This document shows positions 34,347-46,053 of a stretch of 64,000 nt of DNA, piece after piece; the stretch's first letter is position 1, and every line of letters begins with the position of its first letter. The DNA is taken from the NCBI RefSeq assembly GCF_000296215.2, contig NZ_CP013949.1, forward strand, positions 4,829,501-4,893,500, read 5' to 3'. The notes below the pieces were generated by a model that saw nothing but the letters and a program-made list of their open reading frames with translations, was not told the DNA's origin and searched no databases. Both the position numbers and the translations under genes were made by a program. Source of the stretch: Bradyrhizobium sp. CCGE-LA001 (GTDB taxonomy: Bacteria > Pseudomonadota > Alphaproteobacteria > Rhizobiales > Xanthobacteraceae).

Positions 34347-34904
34347 TCACTGCCGGAACGGGAAATTGAAAGCGGTCAACAAGGCCCTCGCCTCTTCGTC
34401 GGTCTTGGCCGTGGTGCAGACGGTGATGTCCATGCCGCGGGCTTCCGTGACCTTGTCGAAGTCGATCTCGGGGAAAATGATGTGCTCCTTGATGCCGAGC
34501 GAGTAGTTGCCACGGCCGTCGAAGCTCTTCGGGTTCAGGCCGCGGAAGTCGCGGACGCGCGGCAGCGCGACCGTCACCAGGCGATCGATGAACTCGTACA
34601 TGCGGGCCTTGCGCAGCGTGACCTTGCAGCCGATCGGCTGGTTCTCACGCAGCTTGAAGGTCGCGATCGCGATGCGCGAATAGGTCACGATCGCCTTCTG
34701 GCCGGCGATCTGGGTCAATTCGGCGGCGGCGGTCTCGGCCTTCTTGCGGTCGTTGACGGAATCGCCAACGCCCATGTTCAGCACGACCTTGTCCAGACGT
34801 GGAACCTGCATGACGTTCTCGTAACCGAATTTCTCGGTCAGCGACGTGCGGATCTTCGCATCGTATTCCGCGCGCAGGCGCGGGGTGTAAGCGGCCTCAG
34901 CCAT
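34347..34904 (-). CDS. rplE: 50S ribosomal protein uL5
   Basis: 185 residues. The start at ATG 34904 (MAEAAYTPRLRAEYD) overlaps the rplX stop by 8 bases; the frame stays open to 35000 but upstream residues are a shadow of rplX. PRLDKVVLNMGVGDS and GLNPKSFDGRGNYSLGIKEHIIFPEID are diagnostic. Binds 5S rRNA and P-site tRNA. Confidence 0.96.
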   Translation of the reverse strand: MAEAAYTPRLRAEYDAKIRTSLTEKFGYENVMQVPRLDKVVLNMGVGDSVNDRKKAETAAAELTQIAGQKAIVTYSRIAIATFKLRENQPIGCKVTLRKARMYEFIDRLVTVALPRVRDFRGLNPKSFDGRGNYSLGIKEHIIFPEIDFDKVTEARGMDITVCTTAKTDEEARALLTAFNFPFRQ

Positions 34905-35211
34905 CGATCTCAGCTCCCGAGCTCTTGGCGATGCGGACCTTCTTGCCGTCCGCCAGAATCTTGAATCCGACGCGGGTCGGCTTTCCGTCCTTGCCGACAT
35001 ACGCGATGTTGGACAGTTGGATCGGCGCCTCTTTCGAGATGATGCCGCCCTCCTGGGCCTGCGTCTGCTTCTGGTGACGCTTGACCACGTTGATACCGCG
35101 CACGAGCGCCGTGCCGGCGTCGGGGCGAACCTCGAACACTTCGCCGGTGCGGCCCTTGTCGCGACCGGTCAGCACGACGACCTTGTCGCCCTTGCGGATC
35201 TTCGCAGCCAT
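34897..35211 (-). CDS. rplX: 50S ribosomal protein uL24
   Basis: 104 residues. KIRKGDKVVVLTGRDKGRTGEV is the KOW motif, and GINVVKRHQKQTQAQEGGI follows. The start at ATG 35211 shares one base with the rplN stop (TGATG), indicating tight translational coupling. Confidence 0.96.
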   Translation of the reverse strand: MAAKIRKGDKVVVLTGRDKGRTGEVFEVRPDAGTALVRGINVVKRHQKQTQAQEGGIISKEAPIQLSNIAYVGKDGKPTRVGFKILADGKKVRIAKSSGAEIDG

Positions 35212-35579
35212 CACAGCACCTCCGGCGCGAGCGAGATGATCTTCATGTGGTTCTTGGCGCGCAGTTCGCGCGGCACGGGCCCGAAGATACGGGTACCGAC
35301 CGGCTCGGCCTGATTGTTGATCAGGACCGCGGCGTTGCGGTCGAAGCGGATGACCGAACCGTCGGCGCGGCGGATGTCCTTGCGGACGCGCACCACGACG
35401 GCTTTCATCACGTCGCCCTTCTTCACCTTGCCACGCGGAATGGCTTCCTTGATCGAGACGACGATGATGTCGCCGATCGTGGCGTAGCGGCGCTTGGAGC
35501 CTCCGAGCACCTTGATACACATGACACGGCGTGCGCCAGAATTGTCGGCCACGTCGAGGTTGGTCTGCATCTGAATCAT
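35211..35579 (-). CDS. rplN: 50S ribosomal protein uL14
   Basis: 122 residues. MIQMQTNLDVADNSGARRVMCI and VKKGDVMKAVVVRVRKDIRRADGS are highly conserved. First gene of the spc set, with an 84-base spacer behind rpsQ that might hold spc regulation; no hairpin stood out in it. Confidence 0.98.
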   Translation of the reverse strand: MIQMQTNLDVADNSGARRVMCIKVLGGSKRRYATIGDIIVVSIKEAIPRGKVKKGDVMKAVVVRVRKDIRRADGSVIRFDRNAAVLINNQAEPVGTRIFGPVPRELRAKNHMKIISLAPEVL

Positions 35580-35663
35580 TGATGCACCTCGTCCTCTTTC
35601 TATTTGCGCCAGCCCAGCCGGCGCTCAACATTTCCCTGAAGTCAGTCGGCTAAGGCCAACAGA

Positions 35664-35912
35664 TCAGGCGCTTTTCTTGTGCTCGCCCCGGATCACGACC
35701 CAGCGCTTCAACTTCGAAATCGGCTTCGATTCCTCGATCCACACCACGTCGCCCGGCTTGAACTGGTTGCTCTCGTCGTGCGCGTGATAGTTCTTCGAAC
35801 GGCGGATCGTCTTCTTGTAGATCGGGTGCGTGAAGCGGCGATCGACGCGCACCACGATGGTCTTGGCTTGCTTGTCGCTGACGACCACGCCCTGCAAAGT
35901 ACGTTTCGGCAT
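35664..35912 (-). CDS. rpsQ: 30S ribosomal protein uS17
   Basis: 82 residues. MPKRTLQGVVVSDKQAKTIVVRV starts at ATG 35912; an ATG 23 codons upstream adds basic residues that are a shadow of rpmC. FTHPIYKKTIRRSKNYHAHDE and PGDVVWIEESKPISKLKRW are typical of the OB fold. Confidence 0.96.
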   Translation of the reverse strand: MPKRTLQGVVVSDKQAKTIVVRVDRRFTHPIYKKTIRRSKNYHAHDESNQFKPGDVVWIEESKPISKLKRWVVIRGEHKKSA

Positions 35913-35925
35913 CTTCGTAAGCCTC

Positions 35926-36138
35926 TTACTTCTTCTTCGCGCGCGTCTGCGCGGCGACGGTCTTGATCCGGGCGATGTCACGGCGAGCCTCGCGCAGGCG
36001 CGAGGTGTTCTCGAGCTGCCCGGTGGCGCGCTGGAAGCGCAGATTAAAGCGCTCCTTCTTCAGGTTCAGGATGGCGTCATCCTGCTGGTCGGGGCTCATC
36101 GCGCGGATGTCTTCGATCTTCATCTGGGCCATGGCCAT
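35926..36138 (-). CDS. rpmC: 50S ribosomal protein uL29
   Basis: 70 residues. MKIEDIRAMSPDQQDDAILNLKKERFNLRFQ and the helix ending ARIKTVAAQTRAKKK are normal. The likely start is one of two near-adjacent ATGs (36138 or 36129); 36138 shares a base with the rplP stop. Confidence 0.95.
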   Translation of the reverse strand: MAMAQMKIEDIRAMSPDQQDDAILNLKKERFNLRFQRATGQLENTSRLREARRDIARIKTVAAQTRAKKK

Positions 36139-36551
36139 TACTCCGCAATGCGCTCGACGAAGCGCGTCTTGATCGGCAGCTTGGCCGCCGCCAGGGTCAG
36201 CGCCTCACGCGCGGTCTGGGTGTTGACGCCGTCGATCTCGAACAGCACCCGGCCCGGCTTGACGCGCGCAACCCACAGTTCCGGCGAACCCTTGCCGGAG
36301 CCCATGCGGACTTCGGCCGGCTTCTTCGACACCGGAAGGTCGGGGAACACGCGGATCCAGACGCGGCCGGCGCGCTTCATGTGACGGGTCAGCGCGCGGC
36401 GGGCGGCTTCGATCTGGCGCGCGGTGACGCGCTCAGGCTCGGTCGCCTTCAGGCCGTACTGGCCGAACGCCAACGTCGCGCCCGAAGACGCAACGCCGTG
36501 GATGCGGCCCTTATGCGCCTTCCGGAACTTCGTTTTCTTAGGTTGCATCAT
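36138..36551 (-). CDS. rplP: 50S ribosomal protein uL16
   Basis: 137 residues. QPKKTKFRKAHKGRIHG at the N-terminus and WIRVFPDLPVSKKPAEVRMGSGKG in the middle are diagnostic; the RMGSGKG arginine is the one hydroxylated in E. coli. Two adjacent ATGs begin the gene; GAGGG fits the first (36551). Completes the A-site region of the 50S. Confidence 0.97.
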   Translation of the reverse strand: MMQPKKTKFRKAHKGRIHGVASSGATLAFGQYGLKATEPERVTARQIEAARRALTRHMKRAGRVWIRVFPDLPVSKKPAEVRMGSGKGSPELWVARVKPGRVLFEIDGVNTQTAREALTLAAAKLPIKTRFVERIAE

Positions 36552-36581
36552 GGCTTTAAGCCCTCAAATTCCTGTCTGGCT

Positions 36582-37307
36582 TTAGGCTGCGGCCGTCTCG
36601 CGGCGCTGACGGCCGCCACGATCGCTGCTGCCGCCGGTGTCGCCCTCGGCCATCCGCTTGTCCTGGGCCATCGGATCGTGCTCGAGGATCTCGCCCTTGA
36701 AGATCCAGACCTTGACGCCGCAGGTGCCGAAGGTCGTGAACGCGGTCGCAACGCCGTAGTCGATGTCGGCGCGCAGGGTGTGCAGCGGCACGCGGCCTTC
36801 GCGGTACCACTCCATGCGCGCGATTTCCGCACCGCCCAGACGTCCCGAGCAGTTGATGCGGATGCCTTCCGCGCCGAGACGCATCGCCGACTGCACGGCG
36901 CGCTTCATGGCGCGGCGGAACGCCACGCGGCGCTCGAGCTGCTGCGCGATCGACTCGGCCACCAGCGTCGCGTCGAGCTCCGGCTTGCGGATCTCGACGA
37001 TGTTGATGACGACGTCGGACGAGGTGATGTCCGCGACCTTCTTGCGCAGCTTGTCGATGTCGGCGCCCTTCTTGCCGATCACCACGCCCGGACGGGCCGA
37101 GTGGATGGTGACGCGGCACTTCTTGTGCGGACGCTCGATTACGATGCGGGCGACGGCCGCCTGCTTGAGCTCCTTGTGCAGGATCTCACGAATCTTGACG
37201 TCCTCGTGCAACAGCTTGCCGTATTCCTGCTTGCCGGCGAACCAGCGGGAATCCCAGGTCCGGTTGATGCCGAGACGCAGACCGATCGGATTGATCTTTT
37301 GACCCAT
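36582..37307 (-). CDS. rpsC: 30S ribosomal protein uS3
   Basis: 241 residues. The start at ATG 37307 begins MGQKINPIGLRLG with GGAGAAC before it; the frame continues upstream only as a shadow of rplV. The KH domain has GVVIGKKGADIDKLRK, and INCSGRLGGAEIARMEW is the C-terminal domain. An extra basic/Gly tail (GGSSDRGGRQRRETAAA) extends the protein beyond the E. coli length. uS3 forms the mRNA entry helicase with uS4 and uS5. Confidence 0.96.
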   Translation of the reverse strand: MGQKINPIGLRLGINRTWDSRWFAGKQEYGKLLHEDVKIREILHKELKQAAVARIVIERPHKKCRVTIHSARPGVVIGKKGADIDKLRKKVADITSSDVVINIVEIRKPELDATLVAESIAQQLERRVAFRRAMKRAVQSAMRLGAEGIRINCSGRLGGAEIARMEWYREGRVPLHTLRADIDYGVATAFTTFGTCGVKVWIFKGEILEHDPMAQDKRMAEGDTGGSSDRGGRQRRETAAA

Positions 37308-37324
37308 CGTGTTCTCCTGCGCCC

Positions 37325-37711
37325 TTAAGCCGCTGCTTCGGCTTCGACCTGACGAACGATGATCGTCAGCTGCGAAAATGGTTTGTAGACACGGCCCGAA
37401 CGGCCACGGCCGCGCGCGGCGAAGCGCTTCATCACGAGACCGTTGCCGACGAAGGCCTGCGCCACGACGAGATCGTCGACGTCGAGGTCGTGGTTGTTCT
37501 CGGCATTGGCGATAGCCGATTCCAGGCACTTCTTCACGTCGACCGCGATCCGCTTGCGCGAAAACTGCAGGTCGGCGAGCGCGGCAGACGCCTTCCGGCC
37601 GCGAATGAGCTGGGCGACCAGGTTGAGCTTCTGCGGGCTCACCCGCAGCATCCGGGCGACCGCCTTGGCCTCGTTGTCGGCGAGGCTCCGTTCGCGCTTA
37701 GGTTTGCTCAT
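37325..37711 (-). CDS. rplV: 50S ribosomal protein uL22
   Basis: 128 residues. VSPQKLNLVAQLIRGRKASAALADLQFS and the exit-tunnel hairpin (RFAARGRGRSGRVYKPFSQ) are visible, including residues lining the macrolide site. Spacing to rpsC is 17 bases. Confidence 0.97.
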   Translation of the reverse strand: MSKPKRERSLADNEAKAVARMLRVSPQKLNLVAQLIRGRKASAALADLQFSRKRIAVDVKKCLESAIANAENNHDLDVDDLVVAQAFVGNGLVMKRFAARGRGRSGRVYKPFSQLTIIVRQVEAEAAA

Positions 37712-37721
37712 CGTTTAATCC

Positions 37722-38000
37722 TCAAGCCTTCTTGGCTTTCTTGTCGCCGGAGTGGCCATGGAAGGTCCGGGTCGGCGAGAACTCGCCGAACTTGTGACCG
37801 ACCATTTCCTCGTTGACGGCCACCGGCACGTGCTTCTGACCGTTGTAGACGCCGAAGGTCAGGCCGACGAACTGCGGCAGGATCGTCGAGCGACGGCTCC
37901 AGATCTTGATGACGTCGTGACGGCCGGACGAGCGGGCGGCATCTGCCTTCTTGAGCAGAGAACCCTCGACGAACGGGCCTTTCCAGACTGAACGAACCAT
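37722..38000 (-). CDS. rpsS: 30S ribosomal protein uS19
   Basis: 92 residues. MVRSVWKGPFVEGSLLKKAD and KIWSRRSTILPQFVGLTFGVYNG are typical, with FSPTRTFHGHSGDKKAKKA at the end. Forms the 30S head with uS13. Confidence 0.97.
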   Translation of the reverse strand: MVRSVWKGPFVEGSLLKKADAARSSGRHDVIKIWSRRSTILPQFVGLTFGVYNGQKHVPVAVNEEMVGHKFGEFSPTRTFHGHSGDKKAKKA

Positions 38001-38012
38001 GTCCGGCGTTCC

Positions 38013-38846
38013 TTACTTCTTCCGCTTGTGGCGGCTTAGGAGAATGAATTTGTTGGTCGACTTGTTGGTGCGGGTCTTCTTGCCCTTGGTCGGCTTGCCC
38101 CACGGAGTGACCGGGTGGCGACCGCCCGAGGTACGACCTTCACCACCGCCGTGCGGATGGTCGATCGGGTTCATCGCGACACCGCGGTTATGCGGGCGGC
38201 GGCCCATCCAACGCTTGCGGCCGGCCTTGCCGATCGAGGTGTTCATGTGATCCGGGTTCGACACCGCGCCGATCGTGCCGCGGCAACGGCCGTGCACCAG
38301 GCGCTGCTCGCCCGAGTTCAGGCGGATGATCACGTAGTCCTGGTCGCGGCCGACGAGCTGGGCGTAGGTGCCCGCGGAACGAGCGAGCTGGCCGCCCTTC
38401 CCGATTTTGACCTCGATGTTGTGGATGATCGTGCCGACCGGCATGTTGCCGAGCGGCATGACGTTGCCCGGCTTCACGTCGACATAGTTGCCGGCGATGA
38501 TGGTGTCACCCACGGCCAGGCGCTGCGGCGCCAGGATGTAGGCCTGCTCGCCGTCCTGATACTTGATCAGGGCGATGAAGCCGGTGCGGTTCGGATCGTA
38601 TTCGAGCCGCTCGACGGTCGCGGGAACGTCGACCTTCTCGCGCTTGAAGTCGACGGTGCGCAGCGTCTGCTTGTGACCGCCGCCGCGGAAGCGCACGGTG
38701 ATGCGGCCGGTGTTGTTGCGGCCGCCCGAGGACTTCTTGCCCTCGGTGAGCGCCTTCAGCGGCTTGCCCTTGTAGAGGGCCGAACGATCGACCATGACCA
38801 GCTGGCGCTGGCCCGGCGTCGTGGGATTGAATGTCTTCAGTGCCAT
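38013..38846 (-). CDS. rplB: 50S ribosomal protein uL2
   Basis: 277 residues. MALKTFNPTTPGQRQLVMVDRS at the start, SHKQTLR-type segment GGGHKQTLRTVDFKR, and the near-invariant NPIDHPHGGGEGRTSGG loop close to the peptidyl transferase centre (His in HPHGGGEG). Normal length. Confidence 0.98.
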   Translation of the reverse strand: MALKTFNPTTPGQRQLVMVDRSALYKGKPLKALTEGKKSSGGRNNTGRITVRFRGGGHKQTLRTVDFKREKVDVPATVERLEYDPNRTGFIALIKYQDGEQAYILAPQRLAVGDTIIAGNYVDVKPGNVMPLGNMPVGTIIHNIEVKIGKGGQLARSAGTYAQLVGRDQDYVIIRLNSGEQRLVHGRCRGTIGAVSNPDHMNTSIGKAGRKRWMGRRPHNRGVAMNPIDHPHGGGEGRTSGGRHPVTPWGKPTKGKKTRTNKSTNKFILLSRHKRKK

Positions 38847-38858
38847 CGTCGTACGACC

Positions 38859-39161
38859 TTACAGACCGGTGGTGACGTCGATCCGGTGGCCCTCTTCGAG
38901 GGTCACGATCGCGCGCTTGGTGTTCGACTGCGAACCGATGTTGCCGCGGAAGGCCTTGACCTTGCCCTTACGGACCAGCGTGTTGACGCTCTTGACCTTG
39001 ACGTCGAACAGCTTCTCGATCGCTTCCTTGATCTGCGGCTTGGTCGCCTTCGCAGCCACCTTGAACAGCACCTTGTTGTGCTCCGAAGCGATCGTCGCCT
39101 TTTCGGTCACGACCGGCGACAGAATCACGTCGTAGTGGCGAGGCTCGATGTTCTTCGTCAT
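38859..39161 (-). CDS. rplW: 50S ribosomal protein uL23
   Basis: 100 residues. HYDVILSPVVTEKATIASEHNKVLFKVA and KSVNTLVRKGKVKAFRGNIG are diagnostic. Docking site for trigger factor and SRP at the tunnel exit. The start overlaps the rplD stop by 4 bases. Confidence 0.97.
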   Translation of the reverse strand: MTKNIEPRHYDVILSPVVTEKATIASEHNKVLFKVAAKATKPQIKEAIEKLFDVKVKSVNTLVRKGKVKAFRGNIGSQSNTKRAIVTLEEGHRIDVTTGL

Positions 39162-39778
39162 TTGAAGCGCGCCTCCAGCGCATCGATGGCGGCCTTGGTC
39201 AGAACGAGCTTCTGACGGCGCAGGATGTCATAGACATTGATACCCTGGATCGGCAGCACGTCCATGTTCGGGATGTTGCGGGCCGCGGCGGCAAAGCCGT
39301 TGTTGAGCTCGGCGCCGTCGATGATCAGCGCGTTGGTGAGCCCGAGGCCCGAGAAGTGACCGAGCAGCGCCTTGGTCTTGGCGGCTTCCAGCGCGGCCTT
39401 CTCGATCACGACCAGATCGCCGTCCTTGGCCTTGGCCGAGAGCGCATGCTTCAGCGCAAGAGCGCGGACCTTCTTCGGCAGGTCAGTGGCGTGCGAACGC
39501 ACCACCGGACCGAAGGCACGGCCACCGCCACGGAACTGCGGCACGCGTGCCGAGCCGTGACGAGCACCGCCGGTGCCCTTCTGCTTGTACATCTTCTTGC
39601 CGGTGCGCCAGATCTCGGCGCGGCCCTTGGCCTTGTGCGTGCCGGCCTGGCGCTTGTTGAGCTGCCACTGCACGCAGCGCGCGATGATGTCCTCGCGCGG
39701 CTCCAGGCCGAAAATGGCGTCGGAGAGCTGGACAGAGCCGGCTTCCTTACCTTCGAGGGTGGTGACCTTCAGTTCCAT
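39158..39778 (-). CDS. rplD: 50S ribosomal protein uL4
   Basis: 206 residues. The start at ATG 39778 gives MELKVTTLEGKEAGSVQLSD; the longer frame to 39919 is a shadow of rplC. KQKGTGGARHGSARVPQFRGGGRAFGP is the tunnel loop, shared with erythromycin resistance sites, and appears wild type. In E. coli uL4 represses the S10 operon; no S10 leader can be recognised here. Confidence 0.96.
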   Translation of the reverse strand: MELKVTTLEGKEAGSVQLSDAIFGLEPREDIIARCVQWQLNKRQAGTHKAKGRAEIWRTGKKMYKQKGTGGARHGSARVPQFRGGGRAFGPVVRSHATDLPKKVRALALKHALSAKAKDGDLVVIEKAALEAAKTKALLGHFSGLGLTNALIIDGAELNNGFAAAARNIPNMDVLPIQGINVYDILRRQKLVLTKAAIDALEARFK

Positions 39779-39779
39779 C

Positions 39780-40493
39780 TCACGCCTCCTGCGCAGCCGG
39801 AGCGGCGTCCGCGTCGCCAGCAACCTTGAACTTGCCGGGCTTCGGAGCTTCCTTCGGCAGCGGCTTCTTGACGGCATCGCGCACGCGGATCCAGCCGCCC
39901 TTGGAGCCGGGAACGGCACCTTCGACGAGGATCAGGCCGCGCTCGACATCGGTCTGAACGACGCGAAGGTTGAGCGTGGTGATGCGATCGACACCCATGT
40001 GGCCGGGCATCTTCTTGTTCTTCCAGGTCTTGCCGGGGTCCTGACGGCCGCCGGTCGAACCGATCGAGCGGTGCGAGATCGACACACCGTGCGTGGCGCG
40101 CAGACCGCCGAAGTTCCAACGCTTCATGCCGCCCGCAAAACCCTTACCGACCGAGGTGCCGGTGACGTCGACGAACTGGCCGACGACGAAGTGATCGGCC
40201 TGGATCTCGGCGCCGACCGGGATCATGGCATCCGCGGTGACGCGGAATTCCTCGACCCGGCGCTTCGGCTCGACCTTGGCGACGGCGAACTGACCGCGCT
40301 CGGCCTTGGGCATGTAAACGGTCTTGCGGCTGCCAGAACCGAGCTGGAGCGCGACGTAACCGTTCTTCTCTTCGGTGCGGTGGCCTACGACCTGGCAATT
40401 GCCGAGCTTCAGCACGGTCACGGGGATATGTTCGCCGGCCTCTGTGAAGACCCGCGTCATCCCGACCTTTTGTGCGATCACTCCGGAGCGCAT
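39780..40493 (-). CDS. rplC: 50S ribosomal protein uL3
   Basis: 237 residues. MRSGVIAQKVGMTRVFTEAG at the start; SIGSTGGRQDPGKTWKNKKMPGHMG is the central finger reaching the peptidyl transferase centre. A 27-residue Ala/Pro-rich C-terminal tail (KPGKFKVAGDADAAPAAQEA) is longer than in E. coli. One base separates it from rplD. Confidence 0.97.
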   Translation of the reverse strand: MRSGVIAQKVGMTRVFTEAGEHIPVTVLKLGNCQVVGHRTEEKNGYVALQLGSGSRKTVYMPKAERGQFAVAKVEPKRRVEEFRVTADAMIPVGAEIQADHFVVGQFVDVTGTSVGKGFAGGMKRWNFGGLRATHGVSISHRSIGSTGGRQDPGKTWKNKKMPGHMGVDRITTLNLRVVQTDVERGLILVEGAVPGSKGGWIRVRDAVKKPLPKEAPKPGKFKVAGDADAAPAAQEA

Positions 40494-40544
40494 CGGCTTG
40501 CTTCCTGTTCTTTCTGTCCTTGCGGACTAGCTAATCTTCGGTGT

Positions 40545-40593
40545 GAGCAAGACCCGGTCCGAGAACCGGTGCCCACTTCTCGGGGTCTTGCTC
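40545..40593. repeat. RIME-like palindrome in the rpsJ-rplC spacer
   Basis: Nested inverted repeat: GAGCAAGACCC / GGGTCTTGCTC outside and CCGAGAA / TTCTCGG inside, around ACCGGTGCCCACTTCTCGG. This resembles the rhizobial intergenic palindrome family with an ACCGGTTTCCACTTTTCGG-like core. Its right end runs into the rpsJ stop codon (40592-40594). Confidence 0.65.
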
Positions 40594-40900
40594 AGAGCTT
40601 GATCTCGACGTCGACACCGGCGGCCAGATCGAGCTTCATCAAAGCATCGACGGTCTGCGGGGTCGGATCGACGATGTCGAGCAGGCGCTTGTGCGTGCGC
40701 ATCTCGAACTGTTCGCGGCTCTTCTTGTCGACGTGGGGCGAACGGTTGACGGTGAACTTCTCGATGCGGGTGGGCAGCGGAATGGGTCCGCGGACCTGCG
40801 CGCCGGTGCGCTTCGCCGTGTTCACGATCTCGCGGGTCGACGTATCGAGGATACGATGGTCGAACGCCTTGAGACGGATGCGAATGTTTTGGCCGTTCAT
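40592..40900 (-). CDS. rpsJ: 30S ribosomal protein uS10
   Basis: 102 residues. The start at ATG 40900 gives [19 protein letters not shown]; an upstream in-frame ATG at 41032 overlaps tuf and the repeat. [29 protein letters not shown] and [21 protein letters not shown] are diagnostic. It also acts as NusE with NusB in antitermination. Confidence 0.96.
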
Positions 40901-40918
40901 TGCCGTGCTTTCTTTGGG

Positions 40919-40985
40919 TAGAGTGGCGAGTAGCGAGTAGCGAATAGAGTTCCCTATTCGCCACTCACCATTCCCTATTCGCTTG
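40919..40985. repeat. Palindromic element, copy C, behind tuf
   Basis: GAGTGGCGAGTAGCGAGTAGCGAATAG faces CTATTCGCCACTC and ATTCCCTATTCGC. One end touches the tuf stop codon (40986-40988). Same family as 26378-26434 and 28031-28101. Confidence 0.8.
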
Positions 40986-42176
<1,191 letters not shown>

Positions 42177-42216
42177 TTGACTCTCCGTTCAATCGTCAGC
42201 TTGAGACCGACGATAA

Positions 42217-44289
<2,073 letters not shown>

Positions 44290-44322
44290 GGGGTGTTCCT
44301 TGCGAGTCCGTTTGTTTCGCCG

Positions 44323-44793
44323 TTACCAGCGATAGTGCGAGAAGGCGCGGTTGGCTTCCGCCATGCGGTGCACGTCTTCGCGCTTCTTGACGGCGTTCCC
44401 ACGATTGTTTGACGCATCCAGCAACTCGGCCGAAAGCCGCTCGGTCATGGTCTTCTCGTTGCGCTCACGCGCGGCCGAGATCAGCCAGCGGATACCAAGT
44501 GCTTGACGGCGGGTCGAACGAACTTCGACCGGAACCTGGTAGGTCGCACCGCCGACGCGGCGGGAGCGAACCTCGATGGTCGGCATGACGTTCTCGAGGG
44601 CCTGCTCGAACACGCCGAGCGGGTTCTGCTTGGTCTTGGATTCGATGATACCAAACGCACCGTAGACGATGCCTTCGGCAACCGACTTCTTGCCGGCGTA
44701 CATCACCGAGTTCATGAACTTCGTGACGATGATGTTCCCGAACTTCGGATCCGGGAGAACTTCGCGCTTTTCCGCTGAGTGGCGACGAGACAT
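44323..44793 (-). CDS. rpsG: 30S ribosomal protein uS7
   Basis: 156 residues. MSRRHSAEKREVLPDPKFGN, VRSRRVGGATYQVPVEVRSTRRQALGIRW and NRAFSHYRW at the C-terminus are standard. uS7 is the assembly initiator of the 30S head and in E. coli represses the str operon. Confidence 0.97.
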   Translation of the reverse strand: MSRRHSAEKREVLPDPKFGNIIVTKFMNSVMYAGKKSVAEGIVYGAFGIIESKTKQNPLGVFEQALENVMPTIEVRSRRVGGATYQVPVEVRSTRRQALGIRWLISAARERNEKTMTERLSAELLDASNNRGNAVKKREDVHRMAEANRAFSHYRW

Positions 44794-44808
44794 AGGCCTG
44801 GTTCCCGC

Positions 44809-45180
44809 TTACTTCGGACGCTTCGCGCCGTACTTCGAACGACGCTGCTTACGGTTCTTGACGCCCTGGGTATCCAGAACGCCGCGGAGGATGTGGTAGC
44901 GCACGCCGGGCAAATCCTTGACGCGGCCGCCGCGGATCATGACCACCGAGTGCTCCTGGAGGTTATGGCCCTCGCCGGGGATGTAGCCGATCACCTCGAA
45001 GCCGTTGGTCAGGCGCACCTTGGCGACCTTACGAAGCGCCGAGTTCGGCTTCTTCGGGGTCGTGGTGTAGACGCGGGTGCAAACACCACGCTTCTGAGGC
45101 GACTGCTGCAGCGCCGGCACCTTCTTGCGCGACTTCTGCACTTCCCGCGGTTGAGCGATCAGCTGGTTGATCGTCGGCAT
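44809..45180 (-). CDS. rpsL: 30S ribosomal protein uS12
   Basis: 123 residues. The start at ATG 45180 gives MPTINQLIAQPREVQKSRKK; the longer frame to 45396 is not conserved. TTPKKPNSALRKVAKVRLTNG keeps lysines 43-44, and RGGRVKDLPGVRYH keeps its lysine, so no streptomycin-resistance change is seen. First gene of the supercluster. Confidence 0.97.
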   Translation of the reverse strand: MPTINQLIAQPREVQKSRKKVPALQQSPQKRGVCTRVYTTTPKKPNSALRKVAKVRLTNGFEVIGYIPGEGHNLQEHSVVMIRGGRVKDLPGVRYHILRGVLDTQGVKNRKQRRSKYGAKRPK

Positions 45181-46053
45181 CCTGGCCTTACCCTTTGTTC
45201 TGTCGCGACCCCTTCCGGGCCCGCTGTCTTGCCGCGGCCCGTTGCCGGGACCGCAAATTCTTTTCGAGCCACCCGCCCGACGGGGCCGCCCTGCGCGGAT
45301 CGATCCGCACAAAGCGAAATTGCGCCAACCGCTCCATTGCTGAGCGGAAAGCGCTTCGACGCCACAGAGGACCGCAGTATTGAGGCCGATCAGCATAATG
45401 CCGCGGCCCGCGCACTGAGGTCATGCATCCGAGTTCGATCTCAAGAGAACGTGCTCAAGAGAACTAAAATCGCACTGGCATTGCCTAGCTATGATCGACA
45501 GCGTTTGAGCGGCATTCGTCGAGGTTGGTGCCCGGCTTTGCGACCCCTGGTAGACGTAGTCCGTGGGGATCAGACGGGTGGCCCGTTCCGACGCTGGCGA
45601 TGCTCACCGCCTGTCGTTAAGTGAGGCGCTTTCTATAAGTGAGAATCGGTCAAGTCAAGGTGAAACGACAGTCGGAAAACGCTTCTGGCGCCTGTCGAAA
45701 TCAATATTTGCCGTCCTCGCCACGCCTTCCCGATATGGGCGGGAAGCGCCGGTTTCGCCAGCTTCAAGCACATTTTACCCGGATTAAATATACTTTTATT
45801 TCGAGAATCCGGGCCGTTGTCCCGCCGATGCGCCAATCCGCTGCCGTTCTAGAGCTTCCAGGCCGGCGATGCGCCGTCGCGCGGGCATCATTGCGGCAAG
45901 GCTGACGATCGGCCAAAGGCCGATCAGGTCGTTCAAAGGGCCGAAAAAATGCGCCGCACTGCGTGGCCGGGGGTCTCACGCTTGGGAATCACCGGGTCGC
46001 TGGTGGGCGTCGAATCGGCCCGGCGCACGTCCCGCCGGCTCAGAACCCCCTCG
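45181..46053. other. Large gene-free spacer upstream of rpsL
   Basis: 873 bases. It should hold the promoter and leader of the str-S10-spc-alpha supercluster and the 3' end of the ABC exporter transcript. A perfect hairpin GATCGGCC-AAA-GGCCGATC lies at 45907-45925, and an AT-rich patch at 45770-45800. Short open frames in it have no family features, codon signal or ribosome sites. Confidence 0.6.
45632..45659 (-). promoter_or_regulatory. Candidate promoter of the rpsL supercluster
   Basis: Read on the minus strand: CTTGAC with 16 bases to TATAGA, in GTTTCACCTTGACTTGACC... surroundings. The -35 fits the rhizobial CTTGAC consensus, but the spacing is one base short for CTTGAC-N17-CTATAT. It would leave a leader of about 450 bases before rpsL. 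Alternatives nearer the gene cannot be ruled out. Confidence 0.35.

Noticed and set aside
45764..45979. 71-codon minus-strand frame in the spacer upstream of rpsL
   Set aside because: Runs through the GATCGGCC hairpin, has no ribosome site and no recognisable motif.
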